Shown one piece after another: positions 45,686 to 57,689 of a stretch of 64,000 nt of DNA. The notes under the pieces were generated by a model. It saw only the letters and a list, made by a program, of their open reading frames with translations, searched no databases and was not told the DNA's origin. The translations under genes were made by a program, and so were the position numbers. Each line of letters starts with the position of its first letter. Position 1 is the stretch's first letter. This DNA is from Eustoma russellianum (Eukaryota > Streptophyta > Magnoliopsida > Gentianales > Gentianaceae): the NCBI GenBank assembly GCA_036186865.1, contig AP025055.1, forward strand, positions 3,592,912 through 3,656,911, written 5' to 3'.

Positions 45686-48600
45686 ATTTCTTAATTTGGA
45701 ATCTTCGAGGTTTACGGACCTCTAAACCACGCCTGCATCAATTAATACATGAGCATCGCTTGAACATTCTTATTATCATAGAACCTAAACATGCATCAGT
45801 AGATATATCTCGTTATGCTTTGGAGTTTGGTTTCTCTCATTCATATGCCTCTCATTCTGAGCGTATTTGGTTTTTCTGCCGTGATTCTCTTTTTGACCTC
45901 ATCACACTACAGGATGAAGACCAGGTGGTACATTTTACTTTGACATATAGGCCCCTACAGTATACATTTGCTTTGTCAGCAGTATATGGTAATCATACTC
46001 CATCTCAACGTCGCTCTCTGTGGACTTCATTATGCTCTTTCTCAGCAAATACAGCTTTGCCTTGGGTTCTCGGTGGAGATTTTAATACCTTCCGATCTCT
46101 ATCTGATCATGACGGCCGTTCGCGCCCATCCTTATCAGTCTTACAGGACTTTAATGATTGTATCGATTCTTGTGCCTTGATGTCGCCCCCATTTCAGGGA
46201 TCTAGATTCACCTGGTCCGACGGTCGTGGCCTTGGACGGGTTCGTCGACGCCTAGACTGGCTTTTTCTGAATACTGCATTCCATGACAAATTTGAAGATC
46301 TACAGCTTACACATCTCCCGAAAATTACTTCAGATCATACCCCGTTGTTGCTCAAATGCCGAACAGTAGAGGCTTCTTCACATCGATCATTCCGATTTTT
46401 GGATTCGTGGCTTCATCACCCAGATTTCTATAATTACATGCGCGATGCATGGGCTTCTTATCCAACATCGGGTGGTATGCATGGTCTTTATACAAAGCTA
46501 TCTAATTTCAGAAAGGATGTCCGACAATGGAATAAGAATATTTTCGGGAATATTTTCTCTAAAGTACAGCAGGCTGAGGTTCTTCTTGCTCGTGCGGAAG
46601 AACGCTGGGAAACGTACCCTACAGAGGCAAATCGAATAGATTATCATCGTGCTAAAGCGGAATTTCTTCAGGCTTCTACTTATGAGATGCATTTTTGGAA
46701 GCAAAAAGCGCGAGTTAGATGGTTAAAAGAGGGAGATGCAAACACTCGCTATTACCATACAATTGTTAAGGGCCGCCGATTACATCTTCGAATCCAGCAA
46801 ATCCAAACAGCAGGTGGCACGATTTGTACAACCCATGAAGATATCAGTGCTGAAGCAGTAACATTCTATACCGCATTATTTGCGAAGGAGCCGGCAGTCA
46901 ACTGTGAGCTGATTACGCGTCATATACCACGTCTTATTACTTCAGAGGATAACACCGCACTAACGCAGTTGCCATTGCCAGATGAAATAAAGAGTGCAGT
47001 TTGGCACTTGGACCCCCCATAGTGCGACAGGACCAGATGGTTTTGATGGGAATTTTTATAGATCATGTTGGTCCATAATTCATAAGGATGTGATTTTAGC
47101 AGTGCAGGAATTCTTTCTTGGTGTGCCTCAGCCGCGAGTAATGGCAAGCGCTTTAATCACTTTGATTCCAAAGAAATCTGCTCCTGTTAATTTCAGTGAT
47201 TATCGCCCCATCTGCCTTACTAATTTTATTAGTAAAGTTTGCACCAGAATTGTTGCTAGCCGCCTGTGTAAATTATTATCACGACTTATCTCTCCAGAGC
47301 AAACAGGCTTCTTACCAGGTACAGATATTTCTACACAAGTGTTACTTGCTCGTGAAATGATTCATATGCTTGACAAAGGTGGTTCACAGTTATGCCTCAA
47401 GTTGGACATGATGAAGGCATTTGATAGAGTTAGCTGGGAGTATTTGGAGCTAGTTTTCCAAGCCTTTGGTTTCTCGGGATTCTTCACCCGAATAATTTTG
47501 AATCATTTGCGAGCTACAACTCTAGCGGTGCTAATTAATGGTCAACCTTCTTCATACTTTCGACCATATCGGGGGGTTAAACAAGGTGATCCATTGTCTC
47601 CTTTATTATTTATTCTAGCAGCAGAGGGTTTTAGCAGGGGATTGAAGGCATTGACGGCATCAGGGGAATTACAGCCTTTTCGATTGGGGTCGTATTCCCT
47701 TTACCATTACACATTTAGCGTATGCGGATGATTTGCTGGTATTCCTTCGAGGCACTCAGCGTAATCTCCACCGCTTCCGCATATTTCTCACACAGTATGA
47801 AGCTGCTTCTGGGCAAAAAGTTAACTATCAAAAGAGCAGTATTATTCCTTCTGCTAATATCACGTCTCATCGACAACAGATATTTGCAAATATTCTGAAT
47901 ATGCGTCTTTCCAGTCTTCCATTCCGTTATCTTGGCTCTTATTTGCATAAAGGCATTACACGTTCACATCACTGTGCTCCGTTACTTCAACATATTGATG
48001 ACAGACTCCAAGGGTGGAGCTCCAAATTATTATCTACAGCTGGACGGTTAGTATTGCTTCAATCAGTCATTGCTGCATTACCTCTTCACATTATGGCAGG
48101 TGGAGGCATACCAAAATCAGTTATTAAGCTCATTCATCGTAAGATGGCCACTTTTTATTGGGGTCCTAGACATCATTGGGTCTCCTGGTCTAAACTCTCT
48201 AAACCGCAGGAAGAAGGAGGACTAGGGCTTCGCGATTTAAATAGTTTACAACAGGCTTTCTATTGTCGCATTTGGTGGTTATATCATCAGAATTCTACTT
48301 TATGGAGCAGCTACATGCGTGCGAAATATGGACAACGTCATGATTATATCCCTCGTTTGCCAGAATCTCCTAGTTGGAAAGTTATATGTCAGATTCATTC
48401 CTTGTGCATAACACATGTTGAACAGCAGGCTGATCAATACTCCTGGGTGCCGAATCAGCTGGGAGAATTCTCCATAAAAAGTGCTTACGAGATATGTCGG
48501 CCGGCTTCTTCAAAATTGTTGTCTGCCTCATTTATTTGGTCGAAACATCATTCTCCGACTATAAGGATATTCTTATGGCGAATTTTTAATTCTGCCTTGC

Positions 48601-49544
48601 CGTTTGAGGATTATATTGGTTCCTACATCCAGGCTCGACCAACACAATGTCCATTCTGCAAGAATGAGTCGGCAAAGGTGGATCATGTGTTTTTATACTG
48701 TCCAATAGTGCTTTCAATTTGGTGCTATTTTGCCAGTGAGCTACATTGTCCTCTTCCCACATCTATACAGCTTCGTCCATATCTTCTCTCATGGTGGTAT
48801 AGATCATCTATTTCCACACTTCTTGGAGTTTATAAAATTGTTATCCCAGCGATAATTGTACATCGTATCTGGTGTGCTTATACCTCCCTGGTCTATGGGG
48901 ACAGCACTAATCTCACAGCATCTTCCATTCGTTTGTCAATACAATATGAGATTTCACTGTGGCACAAAAAGATTGAAGGTACTAAATTGTCTGCTACATC
49001 AAAACAAGTGTTCAGTTGGCTACCGGTAGCTCGACCTTCTCGCCCGATTATTGTTCGGTGGTTCACACCACCTTCAGGGAGATTAAAGTTAAATGTAGAT
49101 GCAGCTGTGGGTCGTCATTATGCGGCTGGCGGTGCTTTACTACGGGATCATAGGGGATCCTGCATTGGGGCGATTTCCTTTCGTCTTCCTTTAAGCCCAC
49201 CATTACAAGCGGAGATTCAAGCAGCAGTTTTTGGACTTCTTTATTTTTTACCTCTACACCGGCACGTTATACTGGAATCCGACTGTTCCCAGTTGATTGA
49301 TCGACTGACTCGACCAACAACGGTTCATGGTAATCAACATCTCCACCGGCTACATTCTCTTGTTCATACGCACCGTCTCCCTTGTTATCACGTTTATCGC
49401 GAGGCAAACCTCCCAATACATTATTTAGCGCAGCATGCGATGGCGCACCCATGCACGGAGCAGTTCACCTCGACCACTTTGCCATCGTTAGTCCGTGCGG
49501 CGGTCACATTGGATCTTACTTCTGTTAATTTACGGGTGCCATGA
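45682..49544 (+). pseudogene. LINE K ORF2 (endonuclease-RT-RNase H), two frameshifts
   Basis: The endonuclease domain (first ~230 residues) shows WNLRGLR, IIEPKHA, GGDFNTFRS and SDHTPLLL. RT begins at ATGPDGFDGNFYRSC, continues through FSDYRPICLTNFISK, KLDMMKAFDRVSWEYL and GVKQGDPLSPLLFI, and reaches the catalytic YADD at 47721-47732. A zinc-binding segment (CPFCKNESAKVDHVFLYC) and RNase H (LNVDAAVG, LQAEIQAAVF, ILESDCSQ) follow. In the last RNase H block an expected Asp is His (IHYLAQ). Frameshifts lie at a C6 run (47013-47018, one C too many) and near a G4 run (47686-47689). Confidence 0.9.
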
Positions 49545-49582
49545 CTACAGTCTTCCATATGGATTGGCGATCAATCTTTTCT

Positions 49583-49612
49583 CCTGCCTGTTATCTTCGT
49601 GTAACAGGCAGG
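49583..49612 (+). other. LINE K 3' UTR hairpin
   Basis: CCTGCCTGTTA, an 8-nt loop, then TAACAGGCAGG: a perfect 11-bp stem 38 bp after the ORF2 stop. LINE I has the equivalent hairpin at 39534-39563 with a different stem sequence. Confidence 0.8.
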
Positions 49613-50491
49613 TTAGGTATGGCCAACAAACCATCACTCGACAGTTTATTCTTTATCCTATTTATGTATAACGTGTTTTATTGTCTCATGCAAACATTTT
49701 GGATACATCATTCCCTGTATTGCTACTTGTCGAGGACGGCCATTCTAAATATCGGAGCTCACCTTTGCATGCGTTTTGATCTGTTTGGGCTCCCCATTGC
49801 CGATCTCATACCAATGTCGCCTTGGCGCTATGGTCAAGGCGACCCGGGTACGCATTTTCATCCCTGGTTAATCTTTTTTCATTTGGACACTGCTGATCTA
49901 TTTACGTCCTATTCATGGTTGTGCGAGTTTCAACTCATACTGGCAAGAATTAGTCCGTGTGCCCGTGCAACACCTTCGGCCCTACTGATGCGGCAATCGC
50001 TGGCTTTTATATCTTCTATACCGCCTTGGTACTTCACCTACCAAGGTGGCCCCGGTGCGTACTTGCTCTATCAATCTTTGCTTTTACACCTCAAAGCTCA
50101 TAGTACTCATTTTTGCTCTGGGTGTCTTCTGAGGTTGGAACTATCAAGAATATTTCAAGCCAAGGACGCGGTCACATAATCTTCATCAGCGTTTTAATGT
50201 ACAGGCTAGCGACATTCATGGATTTGTTCCAAGACTTATATTCTCATCATATCAATGACAGTCATATAAATATGTACGCTTTTTCCTTCGCCAAGGTTTT
50301 GTCCACAAGGGTGGTTTTTCTTGGCAAGGTTTTAATGCGGCATATCATATATGACTGGAGATATATCATTATTGTTTCGTTATTTCATTACTTCGAGTAC
50401 TCTGATAATGTAATATGGTTTTCCTCCGCCACAAGTGAGGCATTGCATCAATAAATAAATTGCGTTTTATAAATAAAAAAAATGTCTAAAA

Positions 50492-50760
50492 TTTCTGTCT
50501 ATTTTTTAGACTCCTCATGCTGAACTGGGTTCTCTGACATACTTATTGCAGAGACATTGTCGCAAAAGATTTTGATAGGTAAACTTGCCTTTATATGAAG
50601 ATCTTCAAGGACTCTTCTAATCCAAATGCCTCCACAAATTCCTAGTGCAGGTGCCCTCGGCTCTGCTTCTGTGCTGCTTCTTGCTTTGCCAAGTAACCAG
50701 GTTTCCCTATAGGAAGGTTCCATAGCTTGTTGCTGATCTTATGTCAATCTTGGATCCAGC
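50492..50760 (-). pseudogene. Copia J RNase H C-terminal part
   Basis: It contains SSTEAEPRAPALGICGGIWI, then KIFCDNVSAISMSENPVQHE, the RNase H blocks before the element's 3' end. It is interrupted by frame changes, and the end was separated from the LTR by LINE K. Confidence 0.8.
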
Positions 50761-50855
50761 TCAGTCTGCATCTATAAACACCATGACACTTCAGTCTGCA
50801 CTCTTTCTAAATAACAGTCCTTGTCCTGGAGAATTCTTAAGGTGCCTGATGATTC

Positions 50856-52150
50856 TCAAAGCAGCTTAGAGATGTTTATTAGTAGGATTATGCATAAATT
50901 GTGATACAAACCTACTGCATAACAAATATCAGGGCTAGTATGTGATAAATAGATAAGTTTTTTAAACAGCTTTTGGTAACTAGGCTTATTAGTCGAGATA
51001 GTATCCCATTGATCTTTTGGCTTATGTCCAGACTCTAATGGGGTGCTTGCTGCTCTGCATCCTAGCATATCAGTTTCTTTTAGGAGGTCTAATATATATT
51101 TTCTTTGGGAAATAAACATTTCTTCTTTGTTTCGAGCAATCTCCATTCCTAAGAAGTATCTTAGCTTACCTAGATCTTTCATTTCATATTGCTTAGATAG
51201 TTCTAACTTAATATTATCTATGCCATGGTTATCATTCCTCGTTATGATGATATCATCCACATATACTATCTGTATAGTCAGCTCCTATTTAGGTGAAACT
51301 CTGGTGAACATTATATGGTCACTATGGCTTTGGATAAATTTTAGGCCTTTTAGTGTTTTAGTGAATGTTTTGAATCAGACCCGTGGTGATTTCTTCAGAC
51401 CATATGGTGATTCCTCAATCTGCAAACCTTATTTTTATTGGTTTCATTGTTAAACCCTAGTGGTATACACATATAGACTTCTTCGGCTAAGTCTTCATTT
51501 AGGAATGCATTTTTTACATCTAATTCATACAGTTCCTAGTCTAGGTTGATAGCAGTAGAGAAGATGACGTTGATGGTAGTTAGTTTAGAAACTAGAGCAA
51601 ATGTTTCTAAATAGACTAGCTATATGTCTGGGTAAAACCTTTGGCCACTAATCTTGTTTTATATTTATTCACGATTCCATCATTGGTGTATTTAACTGTG
51701 AATATCCATCTACACCATACTGGTTTTATAGTAGCCGAGGTGGGAGTTAGTTCCCAAGTTTGATTCTTTATTAAGTCATTCATTTCTTCATGTACTGCAT
51801 CTCTCCATTCAGGGCAACTTAGTGTTTCTTATATATTTTTAGGTAAGATGTTGTTATTTAGTGAGCATACAAATGTCCTAGAGTTAATTAACTTATTACA
51901 TCATATGTAATCTTCTATAGGGTATTTGCTACAGACGGGATTCTAAATACACTCCCTTGTTCCTTTCCTTAGTGTTATTGGTCTATCATTTGTTTTAGTT
52001 TCAAGGTCATATTCAGTAGTTTCTTATAGAAAAAATCTTATGTATTTGGCTATATTTGTTTTGGTATATCAGGTCGGCTATCACTTCTTAGGACTTCTTG
52101 ATCATTGGAGATCATAGGAAAAATATATTCTGATTGGGAATTGGTAGTGA
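50856..52150 (-). pseudogene. Copia J reverse transcriptase
   Basis: The C-terminal part is open: VDDIIITRNDNHGIDNIK (remainder of the YVDD box) then LRYFLGMEIARNKEEMFISQ and LIYLSHTSPDICYAVGL. Upstream, in broken frames, are EWRDAVHEEMNDLIKNQTWE and WIFTVKYTNDGIVNKYKTRL near 51690-51810. Several stops make it inactive. Confidence 0.8.
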
Positions 52151-52154
52151 CGAC

Positions 52155-53170
52155 CTAAGGTATTAAGTTACCAAGCTGCAGTGCGCAGCTCACCTGAGCT
52201 ACTAACTTTGGCAGAACTCGCAAGATTGAACTAGACTGAGTCTTTTCTTCACAGTCTATTGATTTCCAATATTCGTTAAGATTTAAATCTGTTGTTTCAG
52301 TTATAGGTTTGTAAAATGCATGTTTTTCATCGAACACAACATCGAGTGTTACAAACATTCTTCTATTAGCTGGGCAGTAACACTTATACCTTTTTTGTGA
52401 TCATGAGTATCTTAAGAAGATGCACTTAGCTGATTATAGATCCAATTTTCCTTAAGGCTGGACTGAATATGTACACATGATGTGCATCTGAACAGTTTAA
52501 ATGGTAGCTCTGAGACTAGTTTAGTGTGTGGATATTGATTAAGGAGTATAGAGGTTTTAAAGGACAATGTTCTAGGCGGCATCCTGTTTATTAGGTATTA
52601 AACAGGGCTTCAACCCAGTATTATTTGGATACGTTCATTGCAAACATAATGGCTATGGTTATATCAAATATATGTCTGTTTTTTCTTTCAGTGACACCAT
52701 TTTGTTACGAAGAATAGGTACAGGAAGTCTGATGATATATACCATTTTCATGCATAAATGTTTGAACAGTGCTGTCTAAATATTCCGTTCTATTATTTGA
52801 CCTGAGTGTCTTAATGGTACACCCGAACTGATTTCTAATAAATGTAAATGTTTCTTAAATATTTGTTTCACCTCACTTTTACTTTTTAGTTGATAAACAC
52901 AAGTTACTCTAGTATGGTCATCTACAAAGTTCAGGAACCACCTTGTACCGTTGATGTTTGTTACATTAGATGGTCCCCATATGTGTATGAGATTAAAAGG
53001 TGCAGATGACTTGTATATTTTTGCAAGGTAATTCAATTTAATGTGTTTAGCTAATTGATAAATTTCACAAGTAATGTCTTTAAGGTCTGCCGAGCTGAAT
53101 AATTTTGGCATTAAACGTTTGAGATATACAAAATTGGAATGATCAAGTCTGTTATACAAGAATTTCTAGG
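52155..53170 (-). pseudogene. Copia J integrase
   Basis: The zinc finger start (YNRLDHSNFVYLKRLMPKLF...CEIYQLAKH, one cysteine lost), the catalytic core (LIHIWGPSNV, in which the first Asp appears lost, then RWFLNFVDDHTRVTCVYQL) and the C-terminal MFVTLDVVFDEKHAFYKP block at 52300-52360 are visible. The centre is shifted. Confidence 0.78.
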
Positions 53171-53254
53171 GTGCAAAGTACTAGTAGTATCCTGATCACT
53201 AGGCAGACCCGCTATATTCTTAGCACTGTCAATCATCCCCTTTATTTTGTTTTT

Positions 53255-53512
53255 CTAAAAACAACATTCTCTGGATGAGAAGCAGGCTATGCAGTTATTA
53301 TCTCTAGTAAGTTTACCAACTAATAATGAGTTGAAGCTTATACTAGGGATATGCAGGACATCTTTTAGAATGATTTTGTTATTAATTATTATAGAGTCTA
53401 TTCCAACAACTTCTAAGGAAGTTTCATTAGCAATTTTGACCTTCTTAGGTATTGAAAATAAGGAGTACGAGTTCCAAAGTTTATCATTGTTTGTCATGTG
53501 GTCAATTGCCAC
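53255..53512 (-). pseudogene. Copia J protease remnant
   Basis: It reads AIDHMTNNDKLWNSYSLF, then KIANETSLEVVGIDSIIINN and ILKDVLHIPSISFNSLLVGK, the post-active-site blocks of Copia protease. The DSGA-type active site should lie just upstream (near 53520-53535), in sequence with a frame break. Confidence 0.75.
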
Positions 53513-54664
53513 AGAGTCAATGATCCATGAACTGCTGTAGCTCCGGGGTTGTAGCCTGTCATTGTAGCTTGCTATGATTCAGCTTGGCCACATAAACTGC
53601 TCAGCAAATTGATTAGTAGAGTAATATGATCCTTGGTTGGGACCTCAACTTCAGCATCTGAGCAGAGCTGATGTGTGTTGTGTTTTGTCGAGCTGTGGCA
53701 GACTATACTATATTGCTGACCTGATATACATCGCTCTGTTCGGTTGAGGCCTCTAGGGTGCATTGCTGGACTTCAGAGGTGGTTTCCCTTCTCGTACCAG
53801 CTTTGCTTGTAACTTCCAGCAGTAATCTACTGTATGACCTTCCTTCTTGTAGTATTTGCATACTTTACTTCCACCTAAGATAAGTGTCATTTAACAGTCA
53901 GCCCAGATGCTTCGGCTGGTTGTTCAGTTTGCAGAACTTAGGTCTCCAAAATTGGAGTACCTCCCATCATGACATTTTTCCAGCTTTCTTCTTGTTTGAT
54001 TTCTATGAAGGCAGCCTTCAAGGTCGGCAGTGGTTTTGTACTCAGAATTCGACTTTGGGCACAGTCAAATTCTGTATTTAGTCTAGTCAGAAAGTGAAAA
54101 TTTTGCTTCCTTTATGTTATTTCTTTATACAATCCAGCATCAGTGATACAATACCACTGATGTGTTTCGAAGGAATCAATCCACTTCCATGCCTTTGTTA
54201 ATAAAATATAGTATCTATGCACAGTAAGGTTGTTGTTTAAGCTCATGAAGATGATCTTGAATTTCATAGAGTTCTAAAATGTTGTCCTGCTTAGAATACA
54301 TCTCCTTGACTGCAGCACAGATTTCTGCTGCAGTGTTGCACATCATGAAATCATTAGAAATGTCAGGCTGCATAGAGCGTATCAACCATTACATAACCAT
54401 GCTGTTTTTTGACTTCCATAGCTGGTACTTTGCATCAGTTTCAGATAGAACAACGACTGTTCCTTATATATTCTTCCTTACCTTTGTCTATAATGAACAT
54501 TTCCATCCCTCGAGACCATGAGAGGTAGTTATCTCCATTGAGTTTATGGCTGGTGATGTCAATGGAAGAATCATCATAGGTTTGAGGACCGTGTACCACC
54601 CTGATGCCTGATCCGAAGTGCAGGTGGCCTCCGTATATTCAGCTGAGCTGATGGGAGTAGTCAT
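53513..54664 (-). pseudogene. Copia J gag
   Basis: The start ATG is at 54664 (MTTPISSAEYTE). After a frame change come ITSHKLNGDNYLSWSRGMEM and FIIDKGKE, the N-terminal gag block of plant Copia elements. A possible zinc-finger segment (CKYYKKEGHTVDYC-like, one cysteine lost) lies near 53830-53870. Heavily degenerate. Confidence 0.72.
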
Positions 54665-54730
54665 TTTGAAGAAATTTTAAGATTTACAGGAAAATAGTAT
54701 GTAGCAGGCAGTAGTAGAGAATCAGATTAG

Positions 54731-54741
54731 CTCTGGTATCA
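54731..54741 (-). other. Primer-binding site of Copia J (mutated)
   Basis: On the minus strand TGATACCAGAGC follows the LTR. It matches the tRNA-Met-type TGGTATCAGAGC at 10 of 12 positions. Confidence 0.7.
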
Positions 54742-57689
54742 TGTTGAGATTGAAAAATTCAAGAGTTCAGTCAAGTTAATTGAAAAATTACAAGTGTTTC
54801 TCTATATATATGTTTTTGTTTTGACAACTAACGGCTTTATTCTGGTCTATAGTATTTCACAGTAACTTGACTAGAAAACTAACTGCTATAAGGTAACGAC
54901 TAATTACCTGGTCAGCTTATGAACAGTAAAGAATTCTAAGTTACAATATTTACACGACTAAGTATGGTAGCTCGGCCTTAGTGTTGCTGTCTGACTTGTG
55001 CTTCACATCGCCATATTGGCTCAGCATTTTTTTACTTCAGCTTCTTTGTTGTCCTTATCCTTTGTCTGCTCCACCTCAGCTCTTCTTCAGTTTAGCATGA
55101 TCTTTCTCCGTATGTCCTTTTCTTAGCTCAGCTCATCTCAGCTATTTGACTTAGTCAACTTAGTTTTATTTCCCATTATGGTCATTACTTAGCGCACCTC
55201 GGTTGAGCTCGGCTGTTACACCCCGACTCTAGTTACGTGCGTAGAGTAGAATACATCGTAATGTCCTAGATTAATAGGATGTGTGTTGAGTGCCTTAAAT
55301 GGAAAATTTGAGAACCTATACTCCCTTTCTACCTTTCTTCTCTCTCCTTTCTTTTCTCACCAGAGTCTCCAAATGCCTTCCATCTAGGCCTTACCTGTGA
55401 CCACACCAAGGGAAGAGGAGGTTTCCTAGATTGAACATAGTAAGAGACTTCAAGCCCTTCAAGGTAAGAATTACTTAGATTAAGTTTTAGAACATCCATA
55501 ACCTTGTTATCTTTCAAAACAGACTAACTTTTCCCCTTTTGGCAACCTAGGCCATGTGCACCCCTAAGCCAAAGAAAGAAGGAATCTTGCACCATTTAGC
55601 TGTAAGATTCAAGCATCAAGACAAGTATTCCTCTTAGCTCCTTCATGATTCTTCAAAAACAAGTCACATATGTTCATATAACAAGATGGATCATGCATGC
55701 ATATGTTAAAATAAAGTCTTTATCACAATAATATGAAAAGTGTTCTTGCATGTCCAAACTATGTACGAGTGTGTGCTATTCTTGTACAGATTTAGGAATA
55801 TGATTAGGATGATACTTAGAAGTTCCATTCATGGCAAAATCTTAAGTATAAGCAGCCCCTTAGGGGGTGTGCATGGCATATAAGAGGAGGGCTAGACATG
55901 CAATCTTCATTTCCATGAAAATGTAGGTAGATTAGTACACTTTCATGACAAAATGTACTAATAACCTTACTTGGCATCATCTTCATGTGTGCACCTGGGA
56001 TGATCATCTCCCTTATGATTTCATATGTTTTATGGTGTATTTGCATAACTATGGCCATGATTTAGTAGGCTTATGGTGCATCATAATCTATATTATAATG
56101 CATGCCATAAAAGTTAACATCTTTGATGATCATCACCTTATTAGCATATTTTTCCTCTTAAGATGGGGCTGTTTTGGGCCACCATCATTAGGCATGATTT
56201 CATCAACATCATCATGATGTGTATCTTGATGATCGTGACCAAAGGAGGTGTATTTTCATGGGTATCACCCTCGTATGTCTTTGCATGTTCCAATATCATG
56301 ACCATCACTGTGATTGTGATCTTTGTGATCATAGCTATAGTAGATGTGACTTTGTTTGAGACCATATGTGTTAGAATCATTAGATTCATGTATCATTATG
56401 ACATATATGCATGTTAGACTAAGATACAAAATGGATATTATCATTTTAGCATATTGCGGACATCGAACAAAATTGGAAAATTCTTCTTGGCTCACTTTAG
56501 AGCTCTCGGCCATAAGGCCTTATTTGACACCCACTTAATGATTTTCACTTATTGGAGCCTCCGTACATGAATATATGCATTATATGCATGTTATATGTAG
56601 GTAATGTGCTTATTGTTACATTGAACAAGTGGATAAACTATTGAGTGCACCTTGACACCCATTCGGCCAAGGGGCCATTTAGGCATAAAAATAATGATTC
56701 CAAGCCAATTGAATAAAGCCAAGCCAATACATATATAATAAGTATATTATATAAGAAAATTCAAGGAATGATCAAGTTGACAAAATTAAGAAGGGGACAA
56801 GACCCAAAAAGGGGCTGTTTTGACCTTTTCACTGAAGCACCCCTAAAGATAAAATGGTAAATTTATAATTCAAGAGAATTGGTAAAATGGGCTGTTTTGG
56901 AAGTTTTATAAAAATATAAATAAGGGACCTTTAAAAAGATGAGAATTGGAAATTAAAAGGGCTAAAAAGGTGTGGTTTATCGAGGCCCTTTAGGTAGGGG
57001 TAAAATGGTAATTTTACATGAAACTTGGCATGAATAATAGACTTAGAGACTGAATTGATTCTAAACCTAAAACCAGTCTGGATACCGAGCCTTCACGCAT
57101 GCTTAAGTTATCATGATTTCCATACGAACAGAAATTTTATGATATGGCTATTGCATAAAATTTTTCATGACAAACTTTTACGAATAACAACCATACCACG
57201 AGACGAGTGATTTCATACGACTCATGTATGCTTATATAGGTTGAGCGTAACACCTTGTCCAGGATAAGGGATCTCTGCCATTATGACACATCTACGGTGT
57301 TCTGTTTACGGAGGCTGTCTGACATCTGAACCTGGGGGATAATGTCAGGGGCAATATACATTATGGATGAGTGTGACACTGTGTCCGAGACTCGAGATCT
57401 CTGCCATAACGTGTCACCGTTAGTCTATGTACATATGATGTAACACCGTTGTTGGACCATTGGGATTCATAGACGGTACTAGAGACTACTCGGGAAATCA
57501 CTCGGTATGTCGTGGGTACCATTCTCGTGAGACGAAAAGTGCTATAGCCAATTCATGATTTGCCATGTTTATGTAAGACACGAACGGACATGTTTTAAAT
57601 GCTTTTACGATGCATGCATCACATACACATTGCATGAGCATTTGATAACTATTATGCCACGACCCCTCCTACACCTTGCTCTAAAAAGA

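Larger units (their letters stand above)
44255..50478 (+). mobile_element. LINE K, full-length L1-like element
   Basis: A GC-rich leader, ORF1, ORF2 (endonuclease, RT, zinc-binding segment, RNase H), a ~930-bp 3' UTR and a short A-rich tail are flanked by a 13-bp target duplication AAAATGTCTAAAA (44242-44254 and 50479-50491). The length is 6.2 kb. ORF1 and ORF2 each carry two frameshifts, so the copy is inactive as sequenced. It is inserted in Copia J. Confidence 0.93.

Noticed and set aside
56141..56538. Overlapping Met/Ile/His-rich frames on both strands in solo LTR L
   Set aside because: Sequence is CATGAT-rich and low in complexity; both strands are open, no motif is present, and it lies inside an LTR.
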